A stretch of 64,000 bases of DNA, from positions 4,836,001 to 4,900,000 of the forward strand of contig NZ_CP126110.1 of NCBI RefSeq assembly GCF_030123405.1, read 5' to 3'. Below, one piece after another: positions 50,104 through 60,082 of the stretch. A program made the position numbers and the translations under genes. A model generated the notes under the pieces. It made no database searches, was not told where the DNA came from, and saw only the letters and a program-made list of their open reading frames with translations. The DNA is from Neobacillus sp. WH10. GTDB lineage: Bacteria > Bacillota > Bacilli > Bacillales > Cytobacillaceae. How positions within the stretch are numbered: position 1 is the first letter of the stretch; every line of letters begins with the position of its first letter.

Positions 50104-52032
50104 TCACTGATTCTCTTCTAATATCCGTAAAAACATCTTAGTATTCTCTGCGGCCGTTAACTCATGAACAATGAGTGGAGATTCACTCAGGGAAGCAATT
50201 TCTCCAATAACACCGCGAATATCTCCATGATTTTCCTCTGCAAGGGATAGCATGAATACTAGTGAAACCTTTTCATTCCCCCACTCTAACGGCTCTTTCA
50301 TGATAGCCGTTGCAATAGCAGACCTCTGGACCATAGAAGGATTTCCATGCGGAATTGCTATTCCTCCGCCAATCGCTGTAGCAGATTTCCTCTCTCTATT
50401 CACAGCACTATGGATAAACTCTTTACTTACACAGCCTTTTTTAAAAAGTGCGGTTGCTAGCATTTCCACTACTTCATACCGGTGCTCTTGGTCTACATGA
50501 AAAAATAAGAGGTCTTCGGTCAAAAATTGGGAAAGGACATTTTGATTATGAAGTCCCGTATGTTTTTGTTTCAGTTCCTCAACAAATTGGCTTAATTTTT
50601 TCTTATCCTCCTGTCCAAATAGCGGAGAAATGACGATGTGCTCGATGTTTATTTTTTCAAGAGGAATGGTTGAAATAATAAAATCCGGTTGATGAAGTCT
50701 TACATACTCCCCAACTTCTGCTTTACCGATACAAGCTAAAATATCAATTTCCTGATATTGCTGCTCAATTTTCGCCTCTAACAGATGTGACATGCCAATT
50801 CCCATATGGCAAACAATCAGTGCTTTCTTCTTGCTACCTCTCGTATTTTCCATCCGTTCAATCGAGGCCTGAAAATGAAGGACAATATAAGCAGCCTCAT
50901 CTTCGGGAATTTCCAAATGATAGGTATGTTTAATTTCTTCCAGTGTCAACATCACCATATTAAACATATAAGGATACATTTTCTTAATAGTAGAAAGCAG
51001 CGGGTTGGTAATCGGAAAACCGTATTTGATCCGATTAATGACAGAGTGCAAATGCACAGTGAGACCATTTGTTAAAATCTGATCGGCTTCAAAATGAAAT
51101 AATGCCAGCTTTCCCATTTTACTAATGAATGCACTTACAATTTCTGCTGCATCTTTATCATATTTCAAAACTTGTTCAGATCCCTCTTTTGTTCGCTTGC
51201 TGCTAATGAGATGCCAAGTGAAATACACCCGCTCCTCTACAGGAAAGGTTAGCCGAAATGCTGATTCGAGCTGTTCGAAAAACCAACTAGCATATTGATA
51301 TTCTATCCGTTTCAATGCCGATTCCTTTTCGGACTCCTGTACAAATACAGGCGACCTTTGCCGTGTTCGTTTGACCATAATCAGAGCGTGAACGAGTAAA
51401 CTCTCGATCGCCCCATCCGTTAATGCAATCGAAAACTTATCCTGCATTTCCCCCAACACTTTTCGGACTGTCGTAATTTCATAAGGCAAAAATAAATCCA
51501 AAACATAATTTTTGACATGGGGAATAGATGAAGTGAGTTCGGGCAAGTGTGCCAATGCATTTCGTTTTTTCAACTCTAATCCTTGAATCACATTTCCAAT
51601 TCGTTGCTTGCATACGAGTTCAAGCTCATAACGCTGAAGCCAGTTCGTAAAGGTCTCCATGTCTTTTTTAATCGTCGTTTTAGGCACAAAGTATTGATCA
51701 GCCAAATACTGAAATGTAATAGGTTTATTACTAGTTAAAAACCGATAGGCTATTTCAATCAGCCGCTCTTCATTTGTTTTTGGCTCGTTAGTAAGGAGAC
51801 TGCGCAAAATCATTGACCGATCTTCTTCATCAATTTCAAGCGATATGCCAAAACCAGGCTTACGGGTCAGGCTAGCACTAGAGAAATCAAGAAGATACTC
51901 CTGCAGCCGGTCTAAATCATTCCGAACTGTTTTCTCCGCACAATCAAGCCGCTCCGACAAATCTTTAATGTGTAATGTCCCGTCTTCATTAACGAGCAAT
52001 ATTCTTAATAATTCCTTTTGTCTATTATTCAT
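50104..52032 (-). CDS. manR: PRD-containing transcriptional activator ManR
   Basis: Regulator of 642 aa. It has an N-terminal HTH (LRILLVNEDGTLHIKDLSER, KTVRNDLDRLQEYL), a second HTH-like part, two PTS-regulation domains (about 190-290 and 300-400) with the conserved His residues (LLVHALIMV, LTVHLHSVI), an EIIB-like domain (ALIVCHMGIGMSH) and a C-terminal EIIA domain (AIGGGIAIPHGNP). In B. subtilis ManR is switched by phosphorylation of these domains: the mannose PTS and HPr set its activity. I start at ATG 52032 after AGGTGTAAGG, because the longer frame to 52092 runs through the promoter. Confidence 0.93.
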   Translation of the reverse strand: MNNRQKELLRILLVNEDGTLHIKDLSERLDCAEKTVRNDLDRLQEYLLDFSSASLTRKPGFGISLEIDEEDRSMILRSLLTNEPKTNEERLIEIAYRFLTSNKPITFQYLADQYFVPKTTIKKDMETFTNWLQRYELELVCKQRIGNVIQGLELKKRNALAHLPELTSSIPHVKNYVLDLFLPYEITTVRKVLGEMQDKFSIALTDGAIESLLVHALIMVKRTRQRSPVFVQESEKESALKRIEYQYASWFFEQLESAFRLTFPVEERVYFTWHLISSKRTKEGSEQVLKYDKDAAEIVSAFISKMGKLALFHFEADQILTNGLTVHLHSVINRIKYGFPITNPLLSTIKKMYPYMFNMVMLTLEEIKHTYHLEIPEDEAAYIVLHFQASIERMENTRGSKKKALIVCHMGIGMSHLLEAKIEQQYQEIDILACIGKAEVGEYVRLHQPDFIISTIPLEKINIEHIVISPLFGQEDKKKLSQFVEELKQKHTGLHNQNVLSQFLTEDLLFFHVDQEHRYEVVEMLATALFKKGCVSKEFIHSAVNRERKSATAIGGGIAIPHGNPSMVQRSAIATAIMKEPLEWGNEKVSLVFMLSLAEENHGDIRGVIGEIASLSESPLIVHELTAAENTKMFLRILEENQ

Positions 52033-52063
52033 CCTTACACCTGCTCTAACTAACAATATTAAG

Positions 52064-52092
52064 AGTGTATCTTTATTTTGGCACGTATTCAA
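52064..52092 (-). promoter_or_regulatory. manR promoter
   Basis: On the minus strand TTGAAT (52087-52092), 17 nt and TACACT (52064-52069) form a plausible sigma-A promoter 32 nt upstream of the ATG. Confidence 0.5.
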
Positions 52093-52125
52093 CTGAATAA
52101 TAATACAAAATGATTTCGTTTCTCT

Positions 52126-52173
52126 AAAAAAAGCGTAAAGGGCTCAATCAACGAAGAACCTTTACGCTTTTTT
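52126..52173. terminator. Terminator at the end of the glycan operon
   Basis: AAAAAGCGTAAAGG and CCTTTACGCTTTTT pair, with A/T runs on both sides, so it may work in both directions. It separates the second manA from manR. The stem core GCGTAAAGG is the same as in the terminator at 46584. Confidence 0.85.
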
Positions 52174-52204
52174 GTATTCGGTGATAGACCTATACTCCAG
52201 CAGA

Positions 52205-53155
52205 TTATGTATGCGATACAATTAATTCGCAATCCCCATCAACTTCAAATGTTCCAAAACCTACTGGGATGATAAGGTGGATTCCTTTCTTCATTTCATA
52301 TTGCTCACTGGCATGAAAAAGTGTCCCCTCTCCCTTAATAACACTGAGAAGTAAATATTGATCATTATATGCAAACACCGATTTGCCACGAACTTCCCAT
52401 TTATAAACAGAGAAAAAGTCTGATTCTACAAAAGTTGTAATTCTAGATTTTCCATGCTCTTGAACTACGGGTAAACTTACTGCATCGAGATGCGGAACAG
52501 TCGTAACTTCAATGGCTCTTTCTAAATGAAGGTCCCTTAAATTTCCTTCCACATCAAGACGATCATAGTCGTACACCCGGTAGGTGGTGTCAGAGCTTTG
52601 CTGAGTTTCTAAGACTATAGTCCCTTCACATAACGCGTGAATGGTACCGCTCGGAACATAGAAAAAGTCGCCTGGTTTAATTTTCACTCTGCGCAGCAGT
52701 TCATTCCATTTTCCTTCATTCATATGCTCAACTAATTCTTCTCTCGAATGAGCATTATGGCCAAAGATCATGTCAGCATCTTCTTTACAGTCAATGATAT
52801 ACCAGCATTCTGTTTTTCCAAACTCACCGTTTTCATTCACCTTTGCATAGAGATCATCCGGATGAACTTGTACGGATAAATCCATATTTGCGTCCAAAAT
52901 CTTCGTCAAAAGAGGAAATACCTCTCCACTAGGATTTCCAAATAGTTCAGGATGTTTCCGCCATAGCTCATCCAATGTCATTCCCTCATATGGTCCATTT
53001 TCGATGACTGAAGGGCCATGAGGATGAGCAGAGATTGCCCAGCATTCGCCTGTATTTTCTTTTGGGATATTATAGCCAAATTCTTCTTGAAGAGCCGTTC
53101 CACCCCAGATTCTCTCTTTAAAAACCGGTTTTAAAAACAATGGCTGCAAAATCAT
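52205..53155 (-). CDS. manA: Mannose-6-phosphate isomerase, class I (copy 2)
   Basis: Second ManA-type isomerase of 316 aa. The motifs are the same as in copy 1: FKERIWGG, ISAHPHGPSVI, VQVHPDDLYA, GKTECWYII and VPSGTIHALCEG. It is the last gene of the long glycan operon and follows the ROK kinase by 20 nt. The start is uncertain: the ATG at 53155 is only 2 nt from GGAGG, and a TTG two codons later (53149) has an 8-nt gap and may be the real start. It gives the operon its own route from mannose-6-P to fructose-6-P. Confidence 0.92.
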   Translation of the reverse strand: MILQPLFLKPVFKERIWGGTALQEEFGYNIPKENTGECWAISAHPHGPSVIENGPYEGMTLDELWRKHPELFGNPSGEVFPLLTKILDANMDLSVQVHPDDLYAKVNENGEFGKTECWYIIDCKEDADMIFGHNAHSREELVEHMNEGKWNELLRRVKIKPGDFFYVPSGTIHALCEGTIVLETQQSSDTTYRVYDYDRLDVEGNLRDLHLERAIEVTTVPHLDAVSLPVVQEHGKSRITTFVESDFFSVYKWEVRGKSVFAYNDQYLLLSVIKGEGTLFHASEQYEMKKGIHLIIPVGFGTFEVDGDCELIVSHT

Positions 53156-53175
53156 TACCTCCAAATGTACATTCT

Positions 53176-54042
53176 TTAGATTGTATCTTCTAGTGCTCGA
53201 TGGGCAAGCAAGAGGGATCCAATAATTCCCGCACGATCCTCTAGACCTGGGCTGACAATATAATCAACAAGCTCCGGGAGCACCACATAATCACTAATAA
53301 ATTTTGGTAAATACTTATAAATAGAAGTAAATACCTGTTTCTGATTCATAACCCCTCCACCAAGGATGATTTTTTTCGGAGATAGAATTAAAATATACTG
53401 CATCAGAGCCTGGGCAAGATAGTATCCTTCCAAGTCCCAGATTTCCTCTCGATCGATAAGATTAACACCTTTATCACCCCAGCGCTCTTCAATAGCAGGA
53501 CCAGCAGCAAGACCTTCTAAGCAATCATTATGATATGGGCATTTCCCATGATATGCATCTTTTTCGTGACGTTTTACGAGGATATGCCCCATTTCAGGAT
53601 GTGACAGTCCTTGAAGAAGTTTTCCTTGAATAATCGCACCCGCACCAATTCCGGTTCCTACAGTAATATATAAGCAGCTATCTAGACCTTTGGCAGCACC
53701 GAATGTTGCCTCTCCCAATGCAGCTGCATTGACATCCGTATTGAAACCAATCGGAACAGGAAAAGCTGCTTTTAACGTTTGAACAAACGGAAAACCCCTC
53801 CAACCCGTTTTTGGTGTAGACGTGATAGAACCGTAAGTTGGACTTTCAGAGTTTACATCAATCGGACCAAACGAGCCAATTCCGATAGCCTTTAGCGGAT
53901 ATCTTTTAAAAAAGTCAATCACCTTAGGTATGGTGTCCTCAGGTACCGTTGTTGGAATCTGAATTCGTTCAACAATGTTTCCTTTTTCATCCCCAACAGC
54001 ACAAACAAACTTTGTTCCACCTGCTTCAATCGCACCTAACAT
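53176..54042 (-). CDS. ROK-family fructokinase/mannokinase (GmuE-like)
   Basis: Cytoplasmic sugar kinase of 288 aa. The ATP phosphate loop is GAIEAGGTKFVCAVG; the sugar region has FNTDVNAAALGEATFG with the catalytic Asp. LYITVGTGIGAGAI is the second phosphate loop. The ROK zinc site is H-x-CPYHNDCLEG. It resembles B. subtilis GmuE, a fructokinase in the glucomannan operon. ATG 54042 has GGAGG 9 nt upstream. In this operon it may phosphorylate free mannose from GH2 or GH130 action before ManA acts. Confidence 0.92.
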   Translation of the reverse strand: MLGAIEAGGTKFVCAVGDEKGNIVERIQIPTTVPEDTIPKVIDFFKRYPLKAIGIGSFGPIDVNSESPTYGSITSTPKTGWRGFPFVQTLKAAFPVPIGFNTDVNAAALGEATFGAAKGLDSCLYITVGTGIGAGAIIQGKLLQGLSHPEMGHILVKRHEKDAYHGKCPYHNDCLEGLAAGPAIEERWGDKGVNLIDREEIWDLEGYYLAQALMQYILILSPKKIILGGGVMNQKQVFTSIYKYLPKFISDYVVLPELVDYIVSPGLEDRAGIIGSLLLAHRALEDTI

Positions 54043-54059
54043 ACATAAATTCCTCCAGT

Positions 54060-55289
54060 TCATCTTTCGTCAAATTTTGGGGAATGATTGGTACCTTCCC
54101 CTTTCCAGATTAAGTATAAAACGGGGATCATCAGTACATAAACAATCGGAAAAAGACTAAATGAAATAGGTAAGAGTTGCTCGATAGCAAAGTATTTCCT
54201 CATCCCTAAAAACAAAAATACACCGATGATTCTGCCAATCCCGAGGGGGATTTCACGAATAATAATATAGTCCAATCGCCTTTCCTTGTATAGCGGATCC
54301 TTTTCAATCGATGCATAAATCATCGCATTCATGGAAGTGTTAATCATATTCATGGCTACAGGTTGGATTATTGCAAAAATAACCAACGAGATAAAGATGG
54401 GAAGGGCTGATAGTAAGACAGAGCCAACTAAGATACTAACTGCACCAATCGCAAAGATAGCGATACGATAATCCGGATTAGAAAACTTTGCAAGCACAAA
54501 GAAGGCTGCGATTGACACAATTTCTGCCACAGTATTAAAAATTCCTAAGCTCAATTCCCCGCCAGCTACTTCGAACATAATCATCGTTATTAAAAAGGTC
54601 GTATACACACCCGATACAATCCCATCGGCAAACATAACCGAGTACATCTTCTTCCATTCACGAGATGGACTCCGTACAACATCCCAAAAATAGCTTTTCG
54701 ATTCGATTGGGCTCCCTTTGACTTTTAAAGAAATCAAAAATGAAAGGAAAAAGAAAATGCATGTGGCAATAAAGACGATATAATAACCTAGCATACCATG
54801 AAATTGCGAGATTAATATACCGGATACAAGTGGAGCAACGACTCCTCCGATGGTTAGTAATATTCCTTGAATATATAAAAATTGATCCCGTTTTTCATTC
54901 GTTGTCAAATCCAAAACAGCCATATGCATGCCTACATAGTAAAGGCTCATCGCTAAGCCATTTGCGCTTCCCAATAGAATGATATGATCACTTAAGGTGT
55001 CATGAAAAATCAACATGATTAAATAGGTAATCAGATAAAAGACAAACCCAAATCGCATAGTAATCATCGGGCTTGTTTTCCTCGCCAGCCACGCACAAAG
55101 TCCAAAACAAATAATAATCGCAATGGACCAATACAAGCTGTAATAGGCAAGCAGAGAAAAGGTTTTATCAAGTTTCCATAGAAACACACTTTGAAAAACA
55201 CCTGACAAAGCTGTACCAAAGGAAAAGAAGGTATTCATAAGCAAATAAAACTTCAATTCCGTAGAAAAAGACTTAAAAATAGAAGACAT
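54060..55289 (-). CDS. MFS transporter
   Basis: Membrane carrier of 409 aa with twelve predicted membrane segments. It is a major facilitator of the general YqgE/Bcr-type shape, with a short motif AWLARKTSPMITMRFG between helices 2 and 3. No substrate motif is recognised. The position between the dehydrogenase and kinase genes suggests sugar import or export of a product. AAAAGGAG precedes the ATG. Confidence 0.85.
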   Translation of the reverse strand: MSSIFKSFSTELKFYLLMNTFFSFGTALSGVFQSVFLWKLDKTFSLLAYYSLYWSIAIIICFGLCAWLARKTSPMITMRFGFVFYLITYLIMLIFHDTLSDHIILLGSANGLAMSLYYVGMHMAVLDLTTNEKRDQFLYIQGILLTIGGVVAPLVSGILISQFHGMLGYYIVFIATCIFFFLSFLISLKVKGSPIESKSYFWDVVRSPSREWKKMYSVMFADGIVSGVYTTFLITMIMFEVAGGELSLGIFNTVAEIVSIAAFFVLAKFSNPDYRIAIFAIGAVSILVGSVLLSALPIFISLVIFAIIQPVAMNMINTSMNAMIYASIEKDPLYKERRLDYIIIREIPLGIGRIIGVFLFLGMRKYFAIEQLLPISFSLFPIVYVLMIPVLYLIWKGEGTNHSPKFDER

Positions 55290-55363
55290 ATATATTCTCC
55301 TTTTGCCGTAACCACTCGGTCCAATACCACGAGTATTCTATACTAGACCGATAACTCCACCAA

Positions 55364-56356
55364 CTAGTAGTTAATGACAGCCTTTGTTACTTTTAGATTC
55401 GGGTAGTCAGCCATGACCGCCGGCAGCTCATCTATCGCAAATCGATGCGAAATAAGCGATCGGACCTCCACCACTTTTTTAGCAATTAATGAAATAGCTT
55501 CTTCATGTGTAAAAGGGTTAATTAATGAGCCTTTGATTGTAAGCTCCTTTGAAAAAATTTCAAATGGCGCAACAGAAATGGTTGTTTCCGGTGACGAGAC
55601 CCCGAATAGTAACACTTGACCGCCTTTTGCCGCTGACCTGACAGCTAATTCCATACTTTCAGGCCGGCCCACACACTCAATCACAACGTCTGCCTCCCAC
55701 TTAGAAGCGTTCAACGGATGGACCACTTCATCAGCACCCAACTGATAAAGCAGCTCTTTTTTGTTTTCCGCTGGCTCACTTACAATGACCGATTCGACAT
55801 TTTGTTTTTTAACCAATTGCAAAAACAATTGACCGATAAATCCGCCGCCAATGATGAGTACCTTACTCAAGGACGACAAATGAATTTTCCTAAAACCATG
55901 AAGGACACAGCCTAACGGCTCAACTAGTGCTGCCTCTTCATAGGTCATTTGCTCCGGGATTTGATAACAATTGGCTGCCAGTACAACACAATATTCGCCC
56001 ATTCCTCCATCTCTTGTTACACCCACCGCCTGAAGATGGTTGCATAAATGGAGCCGATTACTCCGACAGTATTCGCATGTCCCACAATAAATGTTCGGAT
56101 CAATCGAAACCCGCTCACCTATTTGGACGTTTGTAACCTCCATCCCCACTTCAACCACTTCTCCGGCCAACTCATGCCCAAGAACGATTGGAGGACGGAC
56201 TTCTGCTGAGCCAGGATGGCCATGGTAAATATGCTGGTCCGTGCCGCAAATTCCACAGCTTTTTACCTTTACAACTACCTCTAAAGGGGAAAGTGACTCT
56301 GAATCCAGATCCAACACTTCCATATGCTTTGTTCCTTGCAAAACAGCTGCTTTCAT
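55364..56356 (-). CDS. Zinc-dependent medium-chain dehydrogenase (sorbitol/threonine DH-like)
   Basis: NAD(P)-dependent oxidoreductase of 330 aa. The catalytic zinc is bound by Cys in CGICGTDQHIYHG, with GHELAGEVVEVG after it. The structural zinc cysteines are in YCGTCEYCRSNRLHLC. The cofactor loop is IIGGGFIGQL. The family oxidises polyols or sugars. I start at the ATG at 56356, which overlaps the GH2 stop codon (TGATG) and has GGAGGG 9 nt upstream. Its substrate in this operon is not known. Confidence 0.9.
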   Translation of the reverse strand: MKAAVLQGTKHMEVLDLDSESLSPLEVVVKVKSCGICGTDQHIYHGHPGSAEVRPPIVLGHELAGEVVEVGMEVTNVQIGERVSIDPNIYCGTCEYCRSNRLHLCNHLQAVGVTRDGGMGEYCVVLAANCYQIPEQMTYEEAALVEPLGCVLHGFRKIHLSSLSKVLIIGGGFIGQLFLQLVKKQNVESVIVSEPAENKKELLYQLGADEVVHPLNASKWEADVVIECVGRPESMELAVRSAAKGGQVLLFGVSSPETTISVAPFEIFSKELTIKGSLINPFTHEEAISLIAKKVVEVRSLISHRFAIDELPAVMADYPNLKVTKAVINY

Positions 56357-58884
56357 CAACATCTTCCCTCCGACACAATGGTATTGACGCTATTTATCGC
56401 CTTTACCCTTAATGATTCCCATGGGACTTCCTTCCCCTGAGCCTGCTGTACCTTAACTGTTTTCCTACCCTTTGGCAGCAAGTCAAAGAAATTATCCTCG
56501 ATCACCAGCTGTTCCATACCTAATTCAATCGTTACCATACGGGCTAACACATTTGTAGTAATGGTCAGTTCATCATTCTCTCGATCAAGAGAGATCGTTA
56601 ATTCCGCTTTACCCCAATTCAAGTCCTTATGATCACAGAAATAATAGAGATTTTCATCAGTTTTATGACCTTTCGAGCGGATAACCATTACGGACTCTTT
56701 AGGACTGAGTCCACCTAGTACTTCGTCTTCCAGAACTACATCAATTTGTTTAGTAACGTTCGCTTCTACTAAAATCGTCCACTGCTTTGAAAATACCCTT
56801 TCGCCGGTAAATTTGTAAACAGCAAGCTCAATCTCATCCTGGTAGCTTTCTAGTCGGTCATTTACCACCCAAATCCCAATGTCTTTTCCTGGCGCATGAT
56901 CAAGTGTCAACAAGATCGGATGGTAAAATTTTCGTGCATAATGATAGGACGCCTTTGGCAATAAATAATAATCAATAACAGACCAGCTAGTGCCAGGCCA
57001 ACAGTCGTTCAACTGCCAAAATAATGCTCCGCTTGTATGCGGCTTATTACGGCGGTAATGCTCGATGCCATATTTCAACCCTTCAGCTTGCGTTAACATG
57101 GAAAAAGAAATGTACTCCTCAAGATCCTTCGGAACACCCGTATACCCTTCCATTAGCAAGATGCCTTTTGGTTGATGGATATCTTTGTTTCTGTAGGCCA
57201 TTTCTTCGCTTCCCCAGAAAAATTGATCCTTAGGGATATTGAACTCTAACGTATAGCGGTTGGACGAAGCATGCATTCCAAATTCACTCGCAAACAGCGT
57301 ATGATCATTTTTAAAGTTTTTAAAGGATAGACCTTCAATACTGTAATCCACCTTCTGGGGTTCGCCAAATACGCGCGGCTCGATATTCCCGTGCCATACC
57401 TGCCAATTATGTGTGTCTCCCTGCTCCCTTGAGTTATGGTCATTGCCGCCAAATGGCGAACTTGGCCAAAACAACCGAGTGGGGTCAAGCTCCTCTAACA
57501 ATTCCGGCATTAGCTCATGGTAAATTCTTTCTCCGTAAAAAGGATGAGTAATCTCTCCAGAAGAAGATAAAGCCTCATAAAGCCAGTCATTTTCATTATT
57601 CCCGCACCACAAGGACAAACAAGGATGATTTCGAAGCCGTTTTACCACATGTGTAATTTCTTCACGGACATTAGCCATAAAGTTTTTATTGTAATCTGGA
57701 TACAATGCACATGCGAACATAAAATCCTGCCAGACTAAAATTCCCAGCCGATTGCATTCTTCGTAAAACACATCCTTTTCATAGATACCGCCGCCCCAGA
57801 CGCGGAGCATATTCATATTGGCATCTTTGGACATTTTGATTAAATGCTTATACCGAGAATCTGGCACTGCTCCTATAAAACTATCAATCGGAATCCAATT
57901 GGCGCCTTTGGCAAACAGTTTGTGCCCATTTAACACAAAAGTAAAACTATGCTTTCCGACTTCGTCAACAAGCCGGACTTCCATTGTTCTAATCCCAAAT
58001 TCCTCAAAACGTTCATCAATCTTCACACCATCAGTAAACAATTCAATTCTTAACTGATAAAGATGCGGTGTCCCAAGGTCATGTGTCCACCATAGCTTTG
58101 GATCGGCTACCTCTAACACAACCGCTGCCTTTTTTTCATTCATTTTCACTTTAGCCGAAATAACGTCTTCCTTATATGCCAAACTAACTTGCGCCACATA
58201 TTCTTTTTCTTTCCAATACTTTTCTATTTCAATATCCACCTCGACAACTGCTTGCTCAGGTGAAATAGATATTGTCTTTGCAAATAGATGATCAATTTTG
58301 GCAAAGGTCCGTTTCTCTAGATGGACATCCTTCCAAATCCCTGCCGCAACTAAGCGCGGACCCCAATCCCAGCCATAGTGACTTTGCGCCTTCCGTGTCC
58401 ATATCCGTTTCTTGCTAAAACCGGACCAATAATATTGAACTTTTTCCTTCGCGTGAACATGGACCGGGTCAAATTTAACCGCTATCGTGTTTTTCCCTTT
58501 TTTGAGCTCCCGCGTTACTTCAAAGGTGTGACTTATGAACATATTCTCCGTCGAACCCAGCTCTACACCGTTTAAATATACCGTTGCAAACGTATCAAGT
58601 CCCTCGAAAATCAACTCATACCGGTCCTCTTTAAGAAGCTCCTCATCAAAATCAAACGTGCTGCGATACCACCATACTTTTTCTTCTACCCACTGACATT
58701 TCAAATCATTATGTCCGTAAAAAGGATCGTCAATCAGCTTTCGCTTAATCAGGGTGGAATGGACATCACCAGGAACAGATGCTGTCATCCAAAAATAATC
58801 AACATATTCAGGAGAAGCAACTTCAAGGTCACGAGCGGTTCCAACACCAAAATCTCGTATTTTCCAGTTGTCATTTAGTTTCAT
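56356..58884 (-). CDS. GH2 beta-mannosidase
   Basis: Glycoside hydrolase of 842 aa that removes terminal beta-linked mannose. It has an N-terminal sugar-binding beta domain (DFGVGTARDLEVASPEYVDY, SVPGDVHSTLI), an Ig-like domain, and the TIM barrel with GANWIPIDSF and RVWGGGIYE. The acid/base Glu is in LSLWCGNNEND and the nucleophile Glu is in LFASEFGMHA. SVPGDVH and the WCGNNE context are typical of beta-mannosidases and not beta-galactosidases. There is no signal peptide, so it acts on imported oligosaccharides. It lies 98 nt after GH130 in the same operon. Confidence 0.92.
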   Translation of the reverse strand: MKLNDNWKIRDFGVGTARDLEVASPEYVDYFWMTASVPGDVHSTLIKRKLIDDPFYGHNDLKCQWVEEKVWWYRSTFDFDEELLKEDRYELIFEGLDTFATVYLNGVELGSTENMFISHTFEVTRELKKGKNTIAVKFDPVHVHAKEKVQYYWSGFSKKRIWTRKAQSHYGWDWGPRLVAAGIWKDVHLEKRTFAKIDHLFAKTISISPEQAVVEVDIEIEKYWKEKEYVAQVSLAYKEDVISAKVKMNEKKAAVVLEVADPKLWWTHDLGTPHLYQLRIELFTDGVKIDERFEEFGIRTMEVRLVDEVGKHSFTFVLNGHKLFAKGANWIPIDSFIGAVPDSRYKHLIKMSKDANMNMLRVWGGGIYEKDVFYEECNRLGILVWQDFMFACALYPDYNKNFMANVREEITHVVKRLRNHPCLSLWCGNNENDWLYEALSSSGEITHPFYGERIYHELMPELLEELDPTRLFWPSSPFGGNDHNSREQGDTHNWQVWHGNIEPRVFGEPQKVDYSIEGLSFKNFKNDHTLFASEFGMHASSNRYTLEFNIPKDQFFWGSEEMAYRNKDIHQPKGILLMEGYTGVPKDLEEYISFSMLTQAEGLKYGIEHYRRNKPHTSGALFWQLNDCWPGTSWSVIDYYLLPKASYHYARKFYHPILLTLDHAPGKDIGIWVVNDRLESYQDEIELAVYKFTGERVFSKQWTILVEANVTKQIDVVLEDEVLGGLSPKESVMVIRSKGHKTDENLYYFCDHKDLNWGKAELTISLDRENDELTITTNVLARMVTIELGMEQLVIEDNFFDLLPKGRKTVKVQQAQGKEVPWESLRVKAINSVNTIVSEGRC

Positions 58885-58947
58885 TTAATGTCACCTGCCT
58901 TGTTAACCAGCTTCATATTTTAACAATTATCAAGAAACAAAACGAAG

Positions 58948-58973
58948 GCCAAAATCGAAAGGACAATTTTGGC
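58948..58973 (-). other. Intercistronic hairpin between GH130 and GH2 genes
   Basis: GCCAAAAT and ATTTTGGC flank a 10-nt loop in the 98-nt gap. No U-tract follows, so it is probably an mRNA processing or stability element and not a terminator. Confidence 0.5.
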
Positions 58974-58983
58974 ACTATAAAAA

Positions 58984-60048
58984 CTATTTAATATACGTTA
59001 ATGAATCTATGATTTCTTGTAAACTTAATTCTGCACAAGCCATCGAGGTGTCGGCAACACCGTAGTACATTTTGACAACATCGCCTTCAACAACTGCGCC
59101 ACAGGAAAAGACAACATTCCCAAAGAAACCATCTACTTCATAGTCGGCCTCCGGTTCAAGAATCGGTTTGTCAGAGCGGGCAATAACCTTTGATGGATCC
59201 TCCAAATCTAGTAAAACTGCACCCATACAATACCGATGATCCGTCGTTGCACCATGGTAAAGTTCTAGCCATCCTCGTTCTGTTTTAATTGGAACGGCTC
59301 CTCCACCCATTCGTCCGCTATCCCACATTCCTTCACGTAAACCTAGTAAATATTTGTGATTCCCCCAATATAAAAGATTAGTAGACTCAGCAATCCACAT
59401 TTCCGGCTCCCCTACACTTTTTGGCACAGGACGATGAAGGGCATAATACTTCCCATTGATTTTTTCAGGAAAAATTAAAACGTCTTTATTTTCCGGCGCA
59501 AAAATCATTCCATGATGCTCGACTGTGATAAAGTCCTTTGTGGAAACCAGCGATTCCCCGACCCCAACAGGTGAAACGGCACTAAAATAGATATAATACG
59601 TATCATCTATTTTCGTTACCCGTGGATCCTCAATCCCAAACACCTCTAATTCATTAGAAGGATACACAAACGGTTGATCATCGATGGTGAACTGATGACC
59701 ATCCTTGCTGCGCGCAATACGTAAGTACGATAAGGATGTTAAATATTTAAAGCCTTGCGTTGACCCATTTTCTCTAATTACACGCGGATCAGAAAAATCA
59801 TAAGCAGGATCATCCAAACGAAATTCAAAAATCTCTAGTTCATTCGTTTCTGGATTATAAATAGGTGCTTTTACAATCTCAGGGTCTGCACTTATTGGAC
59901 GCTCCGCAACGCGGAGAACCATAATAATTTCACCGTTATAGGTTGTTACTCCGGCATTAAAAGCTCCAATCACTTCAAAATCGGCACGATGTGGTTTCAC
60001 ATCCGCTGGGGTGACCAATGGATTCTGTTCATATCTATATACATTCAT
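58984..60048 (-). CDS. GH130 beta-mannoside phosphorylase
   Basis: Enzyme of 354 aa with a five-bladed propeller that phosphorolyses beta-mannosides to mannose-1-phosphate. It starts YRYEQNPLVTPADVKPHRAD. The catalytic Asp is in VFGIEDPRVTKID, and phosphate-binding residues are expected in ALHRPVP and SGRMGGGAVP. The C-terminal YYGVADTSMACAEL is a family signature. Known members act on mannosyl-glucose, mannobiose or mannosyl-GlcNAc; sequence alone does not choose between them. It follows the GH13 gene by 34 nt. Confidence 0.93.
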   Translation of the reverse strand: MNVYRYEQNPLVTPADVKPHRADFEVIGAFNAGVTTYNGEIIMVLRVAERPISADPEIVKAPIYNPETNELEIFEFRLDDPAYDFSDPRVIRENGSTQGFKYLTSLSYLRIARSKDGHQFTIDDQPFVYPSNELEVFGIEDPRVTKIDDTYYIYFSAVSPVGVGESLVSTKDFITVEHHGMIFAPENKDVLIFPEKINGKYYALHRPVPKSVGEPEMWIAESTNLLYWGNHKYLLGLREGMWDSGRMGGGAVPIKTERGWLELYHGATTDHRYCMGAVLLDLEDPSKVIARSDKPILEPEADYEVDGFFGNVVFSCGAVVEGDVVKMYYGVADTSMACAELSLQEIIDSLTYIK

Positions 60049-60082
60049 TTTGGTATCTCCTCTTTTTGGACTTTATTATGAA

